Shown: positions 1 to 5,752 of the stretch, piece after piece
How positions within the stretch are numbered: position 1 is the first letter of the stretch
How the letters are laid out: each line of letters opens with the position of its first letter
Assembly (NCBI GenBank): GCA_031268055.1
Contig: JAIRXY010000084.1
Coordinates: forward strand, 1-5,752
Length of the DNA: 5,752 nucleotides
Reading direction: 5' to 3'
Source of the DNA: Prevotellaceae bacterium
GTDB taxonomy: Bacteria; Bacteroidota; Bacteroidia; Bacteroidales; UBA932
Program-made: the position numbers and the translations under genes
Notes under the pieces: generated by a model
Told to the model about the DNA's origin: nothing
The model's database searches: none
Seen by the model: only the letters and a program-made list of their open reading frames with translations

Positions 1-235
1 GCATCTCTATGATGAACTGCCGCCCCGACGCATCCTTACAGCGCACATCTACTATGGAGTTGCGCAGCATCTTTATTTCCGGCGGCAGCTCTCCGCTCAG
101 GTACTCTATGCTCACCACCCGCTGCGATGCCTCAAACGGCATCATGCTGTTGATAAGGCTCATGCACAAGTGCTTGTGCTCGCCGAAGACCCGCTTAAAG
201 GTCAGGTCATTTTTAGGGTCAAGGTAACGTGCCAT
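1..235 (-). CDS. Rpn/PD-(D/E)XK family nuclease-transposase, N-terminal part (cut by window edge)
   Basis: Reading on the minus strand from the ATG at 235-233 gives 78 codons with no stop before the left edge, beginning MARYLDPKNDLTFKRVFGEH. That opening, with the later stretches SIEYLSGELPPE and IVDVRCKDASGRQFIIEM, is the characteristic N-terminus of the Bacteroidota 'Rpn family recombination-promoting nuclease / PD-(D/E)XK nuclease family transposase' proteins. Asp63 in IVDV and Glu77 in IIEM fit the catalytic D...ExQ/K pattern of the fold; the last base starts the next codon with C, consistent with Gln. Members are usually about 280-310 residues, so roughly three quarters lies outside. In this family the proteins are DNA endonucleases linked to RecA-independent recombination; transposition itself is poorly demonstrated. 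It has its own promoter-like motif and no evident link to the PUL upstream. Family assignment is confident; activity is inferred. Confidence 0.88.
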   Translation of the reverse strand, partial: MARYLDPKNDLTFKRVFGEHKHLCMSLINSMMPFEASQRVVSIEYLSGELPPEIKMLRNSIVDVRCKDASGRQFIIEM

Positions 236-259
236 AAACTTCTATTTTTGTTTTTATCG

Positions 260-267
260 CAAAGTTA
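260..267 (-). promoter_or_regulatory. Bacteroidota -7 promoter motif for the Rpn-family gene
   Basis: On the minus strand this reads TAACTTTG, an exact match to the Bacteroidota sigma-ABfr -7 consensus TAnnTTTG, in an AT-rich setting. It ends 24 bases before the ATG at 235, which would give a short leader. I do not see a clear TTG at the expected -33 position, so the call rests on the -7 element and its placement. Confidence 0.6.
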
Positions 268-331
268 CGGATAAATATGAGAAGTTGTTTTGATTTTTAA
301 TATCCATAGCATGATTTACTAAGCTGCGGTT

Positions 332-357
332 GAGGTGCGGCCCAAATTCCGCCCCTC
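332..357. repeat. Imperfect inverted repeat (hairpin) in the gap between the hydrolase and Rpn genes
   Basis: GAGGTGCGG (332-340) pairs with CCGCCCCTC (349-357) at eight of nine positions around an 8-base loop. It lies 75 bases past the stop codon of the secreted hydrolase-like gene and upstream of the Rpn-gene promoter motif. No T-run follows on either strand, so it is not a canonical intrinsic terminator, though it could end or stabilise the PUL transcript. Its design (AGGGG at one side, CGCACC at the other) resembles the palindrome at 4104-4121. Confidence 0.5.
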
Positions 358-431
358 CACCACGGTACAGTGTTTGTTCTAAGTAAAGAGCGAATATATT
401 TTACGCAAATATCATATTTTTTGCACCCACC

Positions 432-2603
432 CTAAAGGTTGATAACGACGATTACGCCGTCGGGGTTATTTTCAAACTTCAGCAGACAGGTGTGCGAGGC
501 GGCATCCCACGCGTAATTGCCTGCCGCGTTGTTCACCGTGACTTTCTTTGGCTTCGACGGCAGGTACACGCGCGTTACGTTGCTTGTTTCGATAGGGCTT
601 TTGGCTACAAACGAGTAGGCGCTTTTCGTTGCTTTTTCATCGTATATGCGGGAGGCGCCGCACAATACCGACGGCTTGCTTTTGTCCGCTACTTTCTTCA
701 CATCGTACAGAAAAGCCTGCTCGCCGGCGCGGACGATTTTGGTTTGCAGCACGGGCAATTCGGGGTCGAACAGGTCAATGTAGCTGCCCTTCAGCGTCAA
801 AGGCTCTGCCGAAACGCTTTCGTCCATCACGGATGCAATGACGTATGCGCCACGCTCCAGATAAAAGCTGTTCTTCGTTTCCAGCTTGCCTGCCGTTGCC
901 TCGAACGCTCTCTGTACAGCAGCAAAATATGCTTCATCGCCGTTTGGTTGCAGCACAAAATCTTTCGGTTCTTCGCGCAGCACGTATACCTTGCCTTTTC
1001 CGGCGGTATACTCGCCTGCCTGCGGGTTGTCCAGCCCCAGCAGCTCAAACAGGTGCGCGGAGGGCGTTTTGTAGGCGTTGTCGCCGGTATTCCACCACTC
1101 CATTGTTGACTGGTAGGGGTCGATGTCCTTTCCGCAGTACACCAGCACGCCGCCGTCCTTCACCCACTGCGCGATATGCTGGTGGTACTCCTGCTTCATC
1201 GGCTTCATGTTGGAGTAGGACATGACCAGCGCCGTCAAATCTTTCCACGTGTTGGGGTAGCTCACGTTTTCGATGTGCACGAGGCTAACCGGAATGCCGC
1301 GCTTGAGCAGCGGCAGCGTTTGCCCGTAGAAGTTGGAGAACTGCGGGTCGTCGTAGCTTGCATGAATCGGGAAGCGCTGAAACATGAGCGAGTTGGACAT
1401 CAGCACGCCAATGCCCTGCGAGCCGCTGACCTTGTTCTCCGACAGCGGCATGTCGTTGAGGGTATTTATCATCACCTGCATTTGGGTAGAGTAGAAGCGC
1501 GGAATCTTTTCTTTGGTATCGCAGGTGGCGCAAGCCTTGTACAGCCCCTCGTAAATACGCTCAGGCCAAGGCATCACTTCGTAGTCGGCAATCATGGGGT
1601 ACAGGAGTTGCGCGGTGAACGTGGCCTCGTAATTTTTCTTGTAGTCCACCCAATCGCGTGACCAGTCTTCGATGGGGTCGGTCAGGAAAAACATTTTTCG
1701 TCCGGTGGGGCGGGTCATAGATTCCGTGGAGCCGTACTCAAGAAAGGCATTTTCAAACACGCGCTCTTTCCTCAGGCCGCTGTAAAACGTAGGCTCGCGC
1801 GACGTGCCTGTCCACACCTGCGCGATGTACCCGTCCACGCAGCTCATGGAGGCCAAGCTCGCCTCGGGGCTGACTATCTGCCACGAGGAGTAATTGACCA
1901 GCGAATGGGTGGGCACGTAGCAGCGAACATTCAGACCCTTGCTCTTGCCGTACTCCTTGGCGTAGGTAAATACATCCTCCAGCGCCCTGTAGTACAGGTA
2001 GTACTTCAGCTTGTTGGCCAAGTAGGTGTTTTCCGGCGATTCGTGCTGCGGTCGCCACGGGAAGCCGTAGTACTCCTGCCACTCGCGCTTGAAGGCTTCG
2101 CTGTAGCCGCCGCGCATCCAAAATTCCGGCTCCTCCATAAAAATAGCGTCTATACCCGCGTCAATCACCCTTTTTACATGCTTTTCCTTGAGGTAGGCTA
2201 AAAAGTTCCGGCTTGGTACAATGTAGGGCACCATTCGTCCGTGCCAAATTGTGTCGCCCTTCACCGTCACCTGCCCCTCGTCCAGATGCCAACTTCCGTC
2301 CCACTTGCCTGTAAAGTAGTCCTGATATTCGCCCCACGCAATGCCGGTCATGAAGTGCGCAACGTAGCCGCGGTCGCGCCACGACTTTACGCGCTCTTCA
2401 AAAGGGACCCTTTTGGAGCGGTCGGAGGGATTTCCGCCCACGCCGTAGATCATCACCGCGTCGGCTCTGTTGTCGATGGTTGGCCGCCACTCGCGGGAGG
2501 TCTGAAATGTTGTCTTCTCCCTGCCCGCCGGAGCGTGCGCTGCCTGTGCGTTAGCCCACGAAGCGCTCGCGAGCAAAAGCGCTGTAAAAATACATTTATA
2601 CAT
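432..2603 (-). CDS. Secreted putative glycoside hydrolase (TIM barrel plus GH42-trimerisation-like domain), family unassigned
   Basis: A complete 723-residue protein. The first 19 residues form a Sec signal peptide with an Ala-Asn-Ala cleavage site before Gln20, so export to the periplasm or beyond is expected. Residues about 45-355 have the look of a (beta/alpha)8 barrel: VMIYGVGG (50-57), then RDRGYVAHFMTGIAWGEYQ, then GIDAIFMEEPEFW (150-162) and YEVMPWPERIYEGL (341-354). Glu157/Glu158/Glu160 and Glu348, at apparent strand ends, are candidate acid/base and nucleophile; this is inference. Residues about 395-530 (IGVLMSNS, LKRGIPVSLVHIE, WVKDGGVLVYCG) resemble the amidotransferase-like trimerisation domain of GH42 beta-galactosidases. 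The rest is beta-rich and ends VIVVINL. The ATG at 2603 is chosen because it directly starts the signal peptide and follows an A-rich leader. It lies downstream of susD and DUF3823 genes, suggesting the PUL enzyme. I do not recognise the CAZy family; a non-enzymatic barrel is possible. Confidence 0.8.
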   Translation of the reverse strand: MYKCIFTALLLASASWANAQAAHAPAGREKTTFQTSREWRPTIDNRADAVMIYGVGGNPSDRSKRVPFEERVKSWRDRGYVAHFMTGIAWGEYQDYFTGKWDGSWHLDEGQVTVKGDTIWHGRMVPYIVPSRNFLAYLKEKHVKRVIDAGIDAIFMEEPEFWMRGGYSEAFKREWQEYYGFPWRPQHESPENTYLANKLKYYLYYRALEDVFTYAKEYGKSKGLNVRCYVPTHSLVNYSSWQIVSPEASLASMSCVDGYIAQVWTGTSREPTFYSGLRKERVFENAFLEYGSTESMTRPTGRKMFFLTDPIEDWSRDWVDYKKNYEATFTAQLLYPMIADYEVMPWPERIYEGLYKACATCDTKEKIPRFYSTQMQVMINTLNDMPLSENKVSGSQGIGVLMSNSLMFQRFPIHASYDDPQFSNFYGQTLPLLKRGIPVSLVHIENVSYPNTWKDLTALVMSYSNMKPMKQEYHQHIAQWVKDGGVLVYCGKDIDPYQSTMEWWNTGDNAYKTPSAHLFELLGLDNPQAGEYTAGKGKVYVLREEPKDFVLQPNGDEAYFAAVQRAFEATAGKLETKNSFYLERGAYVIASVMDESVSAEPLTLKGSYIDLFDPELPVLQTKIVRAGEQAFLYDVKKVADKSKPSVLCGASRIYDEKATKSAYSFVAKSPIETSNVTRVYLPSKPKKVTVNNAAGNYAWDAASHTCLLKFENNPDGVIVVINL

Positions 2604-2642
2604 TTTTTTTCAATTTATTACATTTAGATGCTGCGCAGAGCA

Positions 2643-2650
2643 CAAAATTA
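2643..2650 (-). promoter_or_regulatory. Bacteroidota -7 promoter motif for the secreted hydrolase-like gene
   Basis: The minus strand reads TAATTTTG, matching TAnnTTTG exactly, 39 bases before the ATG at 2603. The expected leader of roughly 30 bases is A/T-rich and ends in a run of A just before the start codon, which is usual for translation starts in this phylum. No convincing -33 TTG is visible at the right spacing. If active, it lets the enzyme be transcribed independently of the susD-DUF3823 unit, from which it is separated by the repeat array. Confidence 0.5.
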
Positions 2651-2689
2651 CAATATTTACATTCATATTGAGTGGACTGCATCAATTTT

Positions 2690-2719
2690 GAATTTTGAAT
2701 TGGCTTGCGCCAAAAATTC
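2690..2719. repeat. Two-part hairpin with GCAA tetraloop upstream of the hydrolase promoter
   Basis: An inner stem TTGGC/GCCAA (2700-2704 with 2709-2713) closes a four-base loop that reads GCAA in the minus-strand RNA, a GNRA-type tetraloop. An outer stem GAATTT/AAATTC (2690-2695 with 2714-2719) continues it, with a four-base bulge on one side. It would form in any read-through transcript from the DUF3823 gene. No T-run follows on the minus strand, so it is at best a weak terminator or processing signal. Confidence 0.4.
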
Positions 2720-2880
2720 ATGCCAACATGCCAATCCGGAGCATCAATCTTGGTAGTCCAACGTGAAACGTCGAGGCGAAGACAAGCCTCGTCACTCAAG
2801 TGGCGATGCCCCGAAATATTTTTGTTGTCCAACCTGCCGATGCACGGCGCTATAACCCGCTGCAGCGACGGGGCAGCGTG

Positions 2881-3155
2881 AAGCGCGACGCGCCATAACG
2901 CTGCGGCGAAATGCGAGAATAGAAGCGTGCGCGCCATAACGCTGCGGTGAAATGCGAGAATAGAAGCGCGACGCGCCATAACGCTGCGGCGAAATGCGAG
3001 AATAGAAGCGCGACGCGCCGTAACGCTGCGGCGAAATGCGAGAATAGAAGCGCGGCGCGCCATAACGCTGCGGCGAAATGCGAGAATAGAAGCGCGGCGC
3101 GCCATAACGCTACGGCGAAATGCGAATATAGAAACGTGGCGCGCCATACCTCTGC
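2881..3155. repeat. Tandem array of 42-bp GC-rich units (about 6.5 copies)
   Basis: Units start at 2881, 2923, 2964, 3006, 3048 and 3090, with a partial seventh from 3132 that fades by about 3155. Five full units are 42 bp; the second (2923-2963) is 41 bp through loss of one base. Units 1 and 3 are identical, and units 4 and 5 each differ from them by one base. Unit 6 has three further changes relative to unit 5, and the partial unit 7 diverges. A degenerate copy may precede the array at about 2845-2880. Each unit carries a core close to gcgccataacgctgcggcg, in which CGCC and GGCG could pair; units 5-7 contain the 8-bp palindrome GGCGCGCC. Near-identical centre and decayed edges are typical of an array evolving by slippage or unequal exchange. 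It is not CRISPR: the units are contiguous, without spacers. Confidence 0.93.
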
Positions 3156-3215
3156 AATAAAGGATTGTGTATTTATCCCGCTGGTGGAGCAGCTTGCTGC
3201 TAACCGCTATCTTCA

Positions 3216-3233
3216 TGTGAATTTCCATTCACA
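3216..3233. repeat. 7-bp-stem hairpin just downstream of the DUF3823 gene
   Basis: TGTGAAT and ATTCACA form a perfect 7-bp stem around a four-base loop, beginning 11 bases beyond the DUF3823 stop codon on the minus strand. The position suits a 3'-end structure for the susD-DUF3823 transcript, but no T-run follows, so intrinsic termination is not supported; RNA stabilisation or a chance palindrome remain possible. Confidence 0.4.
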
Positions 3234-3244
3234 ATTCGTAGCTT

Positions 3245-4090
3245 TTAAGGAATCATTACCTCCAGCGGCTCGGTATAGTTGTACCGTCTTTGCCCTTCCG
3301 TCGCGTAGTTGATTCTGGCGGCTGCCCGTATAAATACCGTCCGCCCCGAAGGAATGGCGCCGATTGACTGAATGCTAACGGGTTGACCAAGCGAGGCGTT
3401 AAATCCGCTTCCGGTGTACTCCAGCTTACCCGACCAGCGGTCGTCCTTTGCGCGGAGCCCCACGCTCGATGAGTAGCTGACAAATAGCTGTATGTCGGTT
3501 ACGTTGAGAGCGCTGGCTTGGTATCCCCCTGTGGCTATGGGTTCGATTTTTGCCTGAAAGTCTGCCTCCGACACCGCGCGCGTCACCTTCACCCGTGCGG
3601 TAATTTTACCGTTGCTTACCGTAGGCTCGCTCACCCATTCCACCTTCAGGAACGGCTGCACCTCAAACTTCACTTGCGTCACCCCGCTGATTTCCATTGT
3701 TTGCGTTTCGTCGGCCAGCGGAATGCCATCAGCGTTTTCGCGCACCAAAGGAATGAACGGCCCGTCAATGCGGATATTGTAGGTACCCTTAAACAGCTTG
3801 GTGTTTTGGAAAGAGCCGTCGGGCTTGCACCAGAAATCGGGGTTGTGCGTAGGCGTTTCCACGCCTGTCCAGCTGAGCTCGGTGAGCCGGATGCGGATTC
3901 CCTCGCTGCCCTGGTCGGTCAGCACACGCTCGCCTGTGGCCACATCCACCACCTCGCCCTGCAAGGTTTCGGCGGGCGCTTCGTAGTTGTCCAGCTCAAA
4001 CAAATCGCACGAGCCGAGCGAAAGCGGGGCGCACAATAGCGTGTAAAATAGTATTTTTTTCATAAACTTTTCCATATTTTTATAGTTCAT
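3245..4090 (-). CDS. DUF3823 domain-containing lipoprotein, SusD-associated
   Basis: 281 residues from the first ATG. In-frame ATGs at 4075 and 4063 are equally credible starts, because the hydrophobic signal segment follows MKK at residue 10. Signal peptide residues 10-27 end in a lipobox Leu-Gly-Ser-Cys, so Cys28 should be lipidated; acidic residues soon after suit surface export. Residues about 34-150 match the DUF3823 N-terminal domain: DNYEAP, LQGEVVDVATGE, GIRIRLTE, then DFWCKPDGSFQNTKLFKGTYNI (85-106) and DGPFIPL. This is a transthyretin/carboxypeptidase-regulatory-like beta-sandwich pattern. Residues about 150-281 form the beta-rich C-terminal domain ending EVMIP. These proteins sit right after susD in many PULs and are thought to be surface glycan-binding accessories; the ligand is unknown. 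The gene starts 38 bases after the susD stop, consistent with one operon. Confidence 0.9.
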   Translation of the reverse strand: MNYKNMEKFMKKILFYTLLCAPLSLGSCDLFELDNYEAPAETLQGEVVDVATGERVLTDQGSEGIRIRLTELSWTGVETPTHNPDFWCKPDGSFQNTKLFKGTYNIRIDGPFIPLVRENADGIPLADETQTMEISGVTQVKFEVQPFLKVEWVSEPTVSNGKITARVKVTRAVSEADFQAKIEPIATGGYQASALNVTDIQLFVSYSSSVGLRAKDDRWSGKLEYTGSGFNASLGQPVSIQSIGAIPSGRTVFIRAAARINYATEGQRRYNYTEPLEVMIP

Positions 4091-4103
4091 AGTTGTTCGT
4101 CAT

Positions 4104-4121
4104 GGTGCGATAAATCGCACC
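4104..4121. repeat. Perfect palindromic element between susD-like and DUF3823 genes
   Basis: GGTGCGAT and ATCGCACC form an 8-bp inverted repeat around a two-base centre; as RNA it would be a 7-bp stem with a four-base loop. On the minus strand it is preceded by GTAGG, giving GTAGGGGTGCGAT. It fills most of the 38-base gap between two cotranscribed genes and lies 14 bases before the longest DUF3823 start. It could be a dispersed REP-type palindrome or a structure that tunes the relative expression of the two genes. There is no T-run, so it is not a standard terminator. Confidence 0.65.
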
Positions 4122-4128
4122 CCTACAA

Positions 4129-5752
4129 TTACCTGTTCGGTTGTTGGTCGATGACCGAGCTTTTCGTTACTTCACCGCCCGGAATGGCAAAGTAGTAGTC
4201 GATGCTGCTGTATCCAAATTCTTTCTGCGCCGGAAAGTTGAAGCGGGCGTCGAAGAAATACTTGTCGGCTTCGGACGAATAGAACGGGTACAGCCCGCGG
4301 AAGCGGTAGCTTGAGCCGTTGCTGAATTTCGCTTTGTCCCTGTATTCTCCCCAGAAGTAGTCGCGCCCTTCTTCGTGCTGCGCGCGCCAGCGGCGCAAAT
4401 CCCACAGCGCTTTGTACTCAAAGGCGAGCTCTTTCCGGCGCTCCTTGCGCACGATATTGCGGCTGGCTTCGTCGCTTGTGAGAAGACTTGTCAGCTGGAC
4501 AGCTCCCGCTCTTTCCCGAATGTCTTTAATGGCGTCGGTGGCTACCTGCAGCATGTCGTCGCCGGTGGGCGAGGGTGCGCCGGCCAGCGCCAGCTCCACT
4601 CCTGCTTCTGCCGCATTCAGCAGCACTTCGGCGTAGCGCATTAGCACAAACGGCTGATCCGATTTGCCCTCTGCCGATATAAACGACGGGTCGTTTTTGA
4701 GCCATTTACGTCCGTACAGCCCTGTTATGGCAGATACTCCATCTCCCTGAAAAGGTCCGTTTTCCCCTGCGGGAGTCATTACTTTACCATTACTTAGGGT
4801 AATTGGGAGCGGCATATTAGTTTGACTTAAAAGCAAGGCATCGCCGGCTGTCGACTTGTCGTAGCCTGTTGTGGCTGCGGCATACGAATAGTCGGAAAGC
4901 AGCGGGCTGATTGGTGTGCTGCCGGTATAAATGCCGGCACGAATTTCGATTTCCCTGTTTCTGAACATATCGCCCGGAAAAATGACGTAGGCACGCAGGC
5001 GCGGCTCGGCGTTCTCGAAAAATTTTAGCGGCGTGTCGTACAGGACGTAAGCGCCCTCCGTGTTAGAGTTGCCGGTGGTGACTTTAATCGTGCCGTCGGG
5101 GTAGCGCTCAAATCCGTCGAAGAGCTCCACAAAATCAAGCGTAGGGCAGGTTTTCGAATTATCCGTCGCTGTTTTGAATATGAACGGCTCATTGTAGGCA
5201 TCGTGCCCGTGCGTCATGGTGGGATATACATACTCCTTTATGTAAATATTTTCGGGGCTGGTGATGTCGCTGAACATGTCCACCATATTCTGGTATTGCG
5301 CCTCCCGATCGGTGGCCGACCATTTTTTCTTGTAGAGCGAGTACCCGCCGTTAGCCATTACTTCCCGCGCGGCTTTGTAGGCTTCGCTGAAATATTTGAT
5401 GGAGGCTGCCTGCCAGCGGTCTGCGGCAAATCCCATGACGCGTACGCCGGTTTTTTGTCCCAAACCGGTCAGCCGGTCTGTAAAGCTCTCGTTGTACTTG
5501 GCCACGGAGCCGGCATACAGCATGGCTTCCGATTTGAATGCCAACGCCACGTACTTGTTGGAGTAGCCTGTCAGGAGGCTTTTGGGCAGCAGCAGCTCGG
5601 CGGCTTTGTCGTAGTCGGCGAGTATTTGGTCCCACGTTTCTTCTTCGGAGGCGCGAGGCACTTCCAATGCGCTCTGTTCTGCCGGATAGTTAATGACTTT
5701 GGTTACTAATGGTGCACCGCCATAACGCTTTGCCAGTGCATAGAATACGGTA
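4129..5752 (-). CDS. SusD/RagB family nutrient-binding outer-membrane lipoprotein (N-terminus outside window)
   Basis: The frame is open to the right edge, so 540 C-terminal residues are visible. A TTG at 5667 is internal, because the codons before it still encode SusD sequence: FYALAKRYGGAPLVTKVINY, the family's conserved motif (visible residues 3-22). Next comes VPRASEEETWDQILADYDKA, then helical TPR-like segments, a variable ligand-binding middle, and the conserved C-terminal block: FVLMRYAEVLLNAAEAG (about 368-384), IRERAGA (411-417), RKERRKELAFE (435-445) and LWDLRRWRA. Full-length relatives of this type are around 600-680 residues, so the signal peptide, lipobox and first helices are missing. 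SusD proteins cap the SusC TonB-dependent channel and deliver oligosaccharides to it; a susC gene is expected immediately upstream. The gene leads the visible operon. The glycan cannot be predicted from this sequence. Confidence 0.95.
   Translation of the reverse strand, partial: TVFYALAKRYGGAPLVTKVINYPAEQSALEVPRASEEETWDQILADYDKAAELLLPKSLLTGYSNKYVALAFKSEAMLYAGSVAKYNESFTDRLTGLGQKTGVRVMGFAADRWQAASIKYFSEAYKAAREVMANGGYSLYKKKWSATDREAQYQNMVDMFSDITSPENIYIKEYVYPTMTHGHDAYNEPFIFKTATDNSKTCPTLDFVELFDGFERYPDGTIKVTTGNSNTEGAYVLYDTPLKFFENAEPRLRAYVIFPGDMFRNREIEIRAGIYTGSTPISPLLSDYSYAAATTGYDKSTAGDALLLSQTNMPLPITLSNGKVMTPAGENGPFQGDGVSAITGLYGRKWLKNDPSFISAEGKSDQPFVLMRYAEVLLNAAEAGVELALAGAPSPTGDDMLQVATDAIKDIRERAGAVQLTSLLTSDEASRNIVRKERRKELAFEYKALWDLRRWRAQHEEGRDYFWGEYRDKAKFSNGSSYRFRGLYPFYSSEADKYFFDARFNFPAQKEFGYSSIDYYFAIPGGEVTKSSVIDQQPNR

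Larger units (their letters stand above)
2604..3244. other. 641-base gene-free interval inside the PUL
   Basis: This lies between the stop of the DUF3823 gene and the start of the secreted hydrolase-like gene. It contains, from the hydrolase side: an A-rich leader and a -7 promoter motif (2643-2650); a run of three AATTTTG-like heptamers near 2684-2699; a hairpin with a tetraloop (2690-2719); a stretch with a 6-bp inverted repeat CGAGGC/GCCTCG (2772-2791); a degenerate unit and then the 42-bp tandem array (about 2845-3155); a small AGCAG/CTGCT inverted repeat (3188-3201); and a 7-bp-stem hairpin (3216-3233). A minus-strand reading frame stays open across the whole interval, but most of its length is repeat and I do not regard it as a demonstrated gene. 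Confidence 0.75.

Noticed and set aside
9..227. Plus-strand 72-codon open frame at the left edge
   Set aside because: It is antisense to the Rpn-family gene, whose protein has clear family motifs; the plus-strand peptide has none.
332..357. Rho-independent terminator for the PUL
   Set aside because: A stem exists but has a mismatch, and no T-run follows on either strand.
492..1661. Several plus-strand open frames (492-1109, 845-1225, 1176-1661) inside the hydrolase-like gene
   Set aside because: They are antisense shadows expected from GC-rich coding DNA; the products are low-complexity, rich in Arg or Val, with no domain or start signals.
2881..3155. Possible CRISPR array
   Set aside because: The units are directly adjacent and almost identical over their entire 42 bp; there are no unique spacers and no cas genes.
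2947..3312. Plus-strand open frame of 121 codons through the 42-bp array
   Set aside because: It is a translation of the repeat DNA, loses periodicity outside the array, and runs antisense into the well-supported DUF3823 gene.
4129..5667. SusD-like gene starting at the TTG codon at 5667
   Set aside because: The frame upstream of 5667 still encodes the conserved SusD motif KRYGGAPLVTK, so the TTG is an internal Leu codon and the true start lies beyond the window.
5203..5709. Plus-strand 168-codon open frame opposite the susD-like gene
   Set aside because: It is antisense to highly conserved SusD sequence; no promoter or recognisable domain.

Overview
The window reads as chromosomal DNA from a member of the Bacteroidota, probably order Bacteroidales. 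Three things point there: a SusD-family lipoprotein gene followed by a DUF3823-type lipoprotein gene, AT-rich leaders with Bacteroidota-type -7 promoter motifs (TAnnTTTG) rather than strong Shine-Dalgarno sites, and an Rpn/PD-(D/E)XK family 'transposase' gene typical of these genomes. Coding DNA is fairly GC-rich for the group. All genes supported here are on the minus strand, so transcription runs from high to low coordinates.

Layout in order of transcription. (1) 5752-4129: SusD/RagB-like outer-membrane glycan-binding lipoprotein; its N-terminus, and presumably a susC transporter gene, lie beyond the right edge. (2) 4128-4091: short gap holding a perfect 8-bp-arm palindrome. (3) 4090-3245: DUF3823-family lipoprotein. 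(4) 3244-2604: a 641-base interval with no convincing gene. It holds a tandem array of 42-bp units (2881 to about 3155), several small hairpins, and a likely promoter just before the next gene. (5) 2603-432: a secreted 723-residue protein that looks like a TIM-barrel glycoside hydrolase followed by a GH42-trimerisation-like domain and a beta-rich C-terminus; I cannot assign it to a named family. (6) 431-236: intergenic, with an imperfect hairpin and a -7 promoter motif. (7) 235-1: the first 78 codons of an Rpn-family PD-(D/E)XK nuclease/transposase, cut by the left edge.

The SusD-like protein, the DUF3823 lipoprotein and the secreted hydrolase-like protein fit one polysaccharide utilisation locus (PUL): SusC/SusD import at the outer membrane, DUF3823 as an accessory surface lipoprotein, and the secreted protein as the enzyme. 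The substrate cannot be deduced from the sequence. The most unusual items are the 42-bp array inside the PUL, the hydrolase-like protein of unassigned family, and two palindromes of similar design in different gaps. I see no clear evidence for a wholly new multi-gene system.
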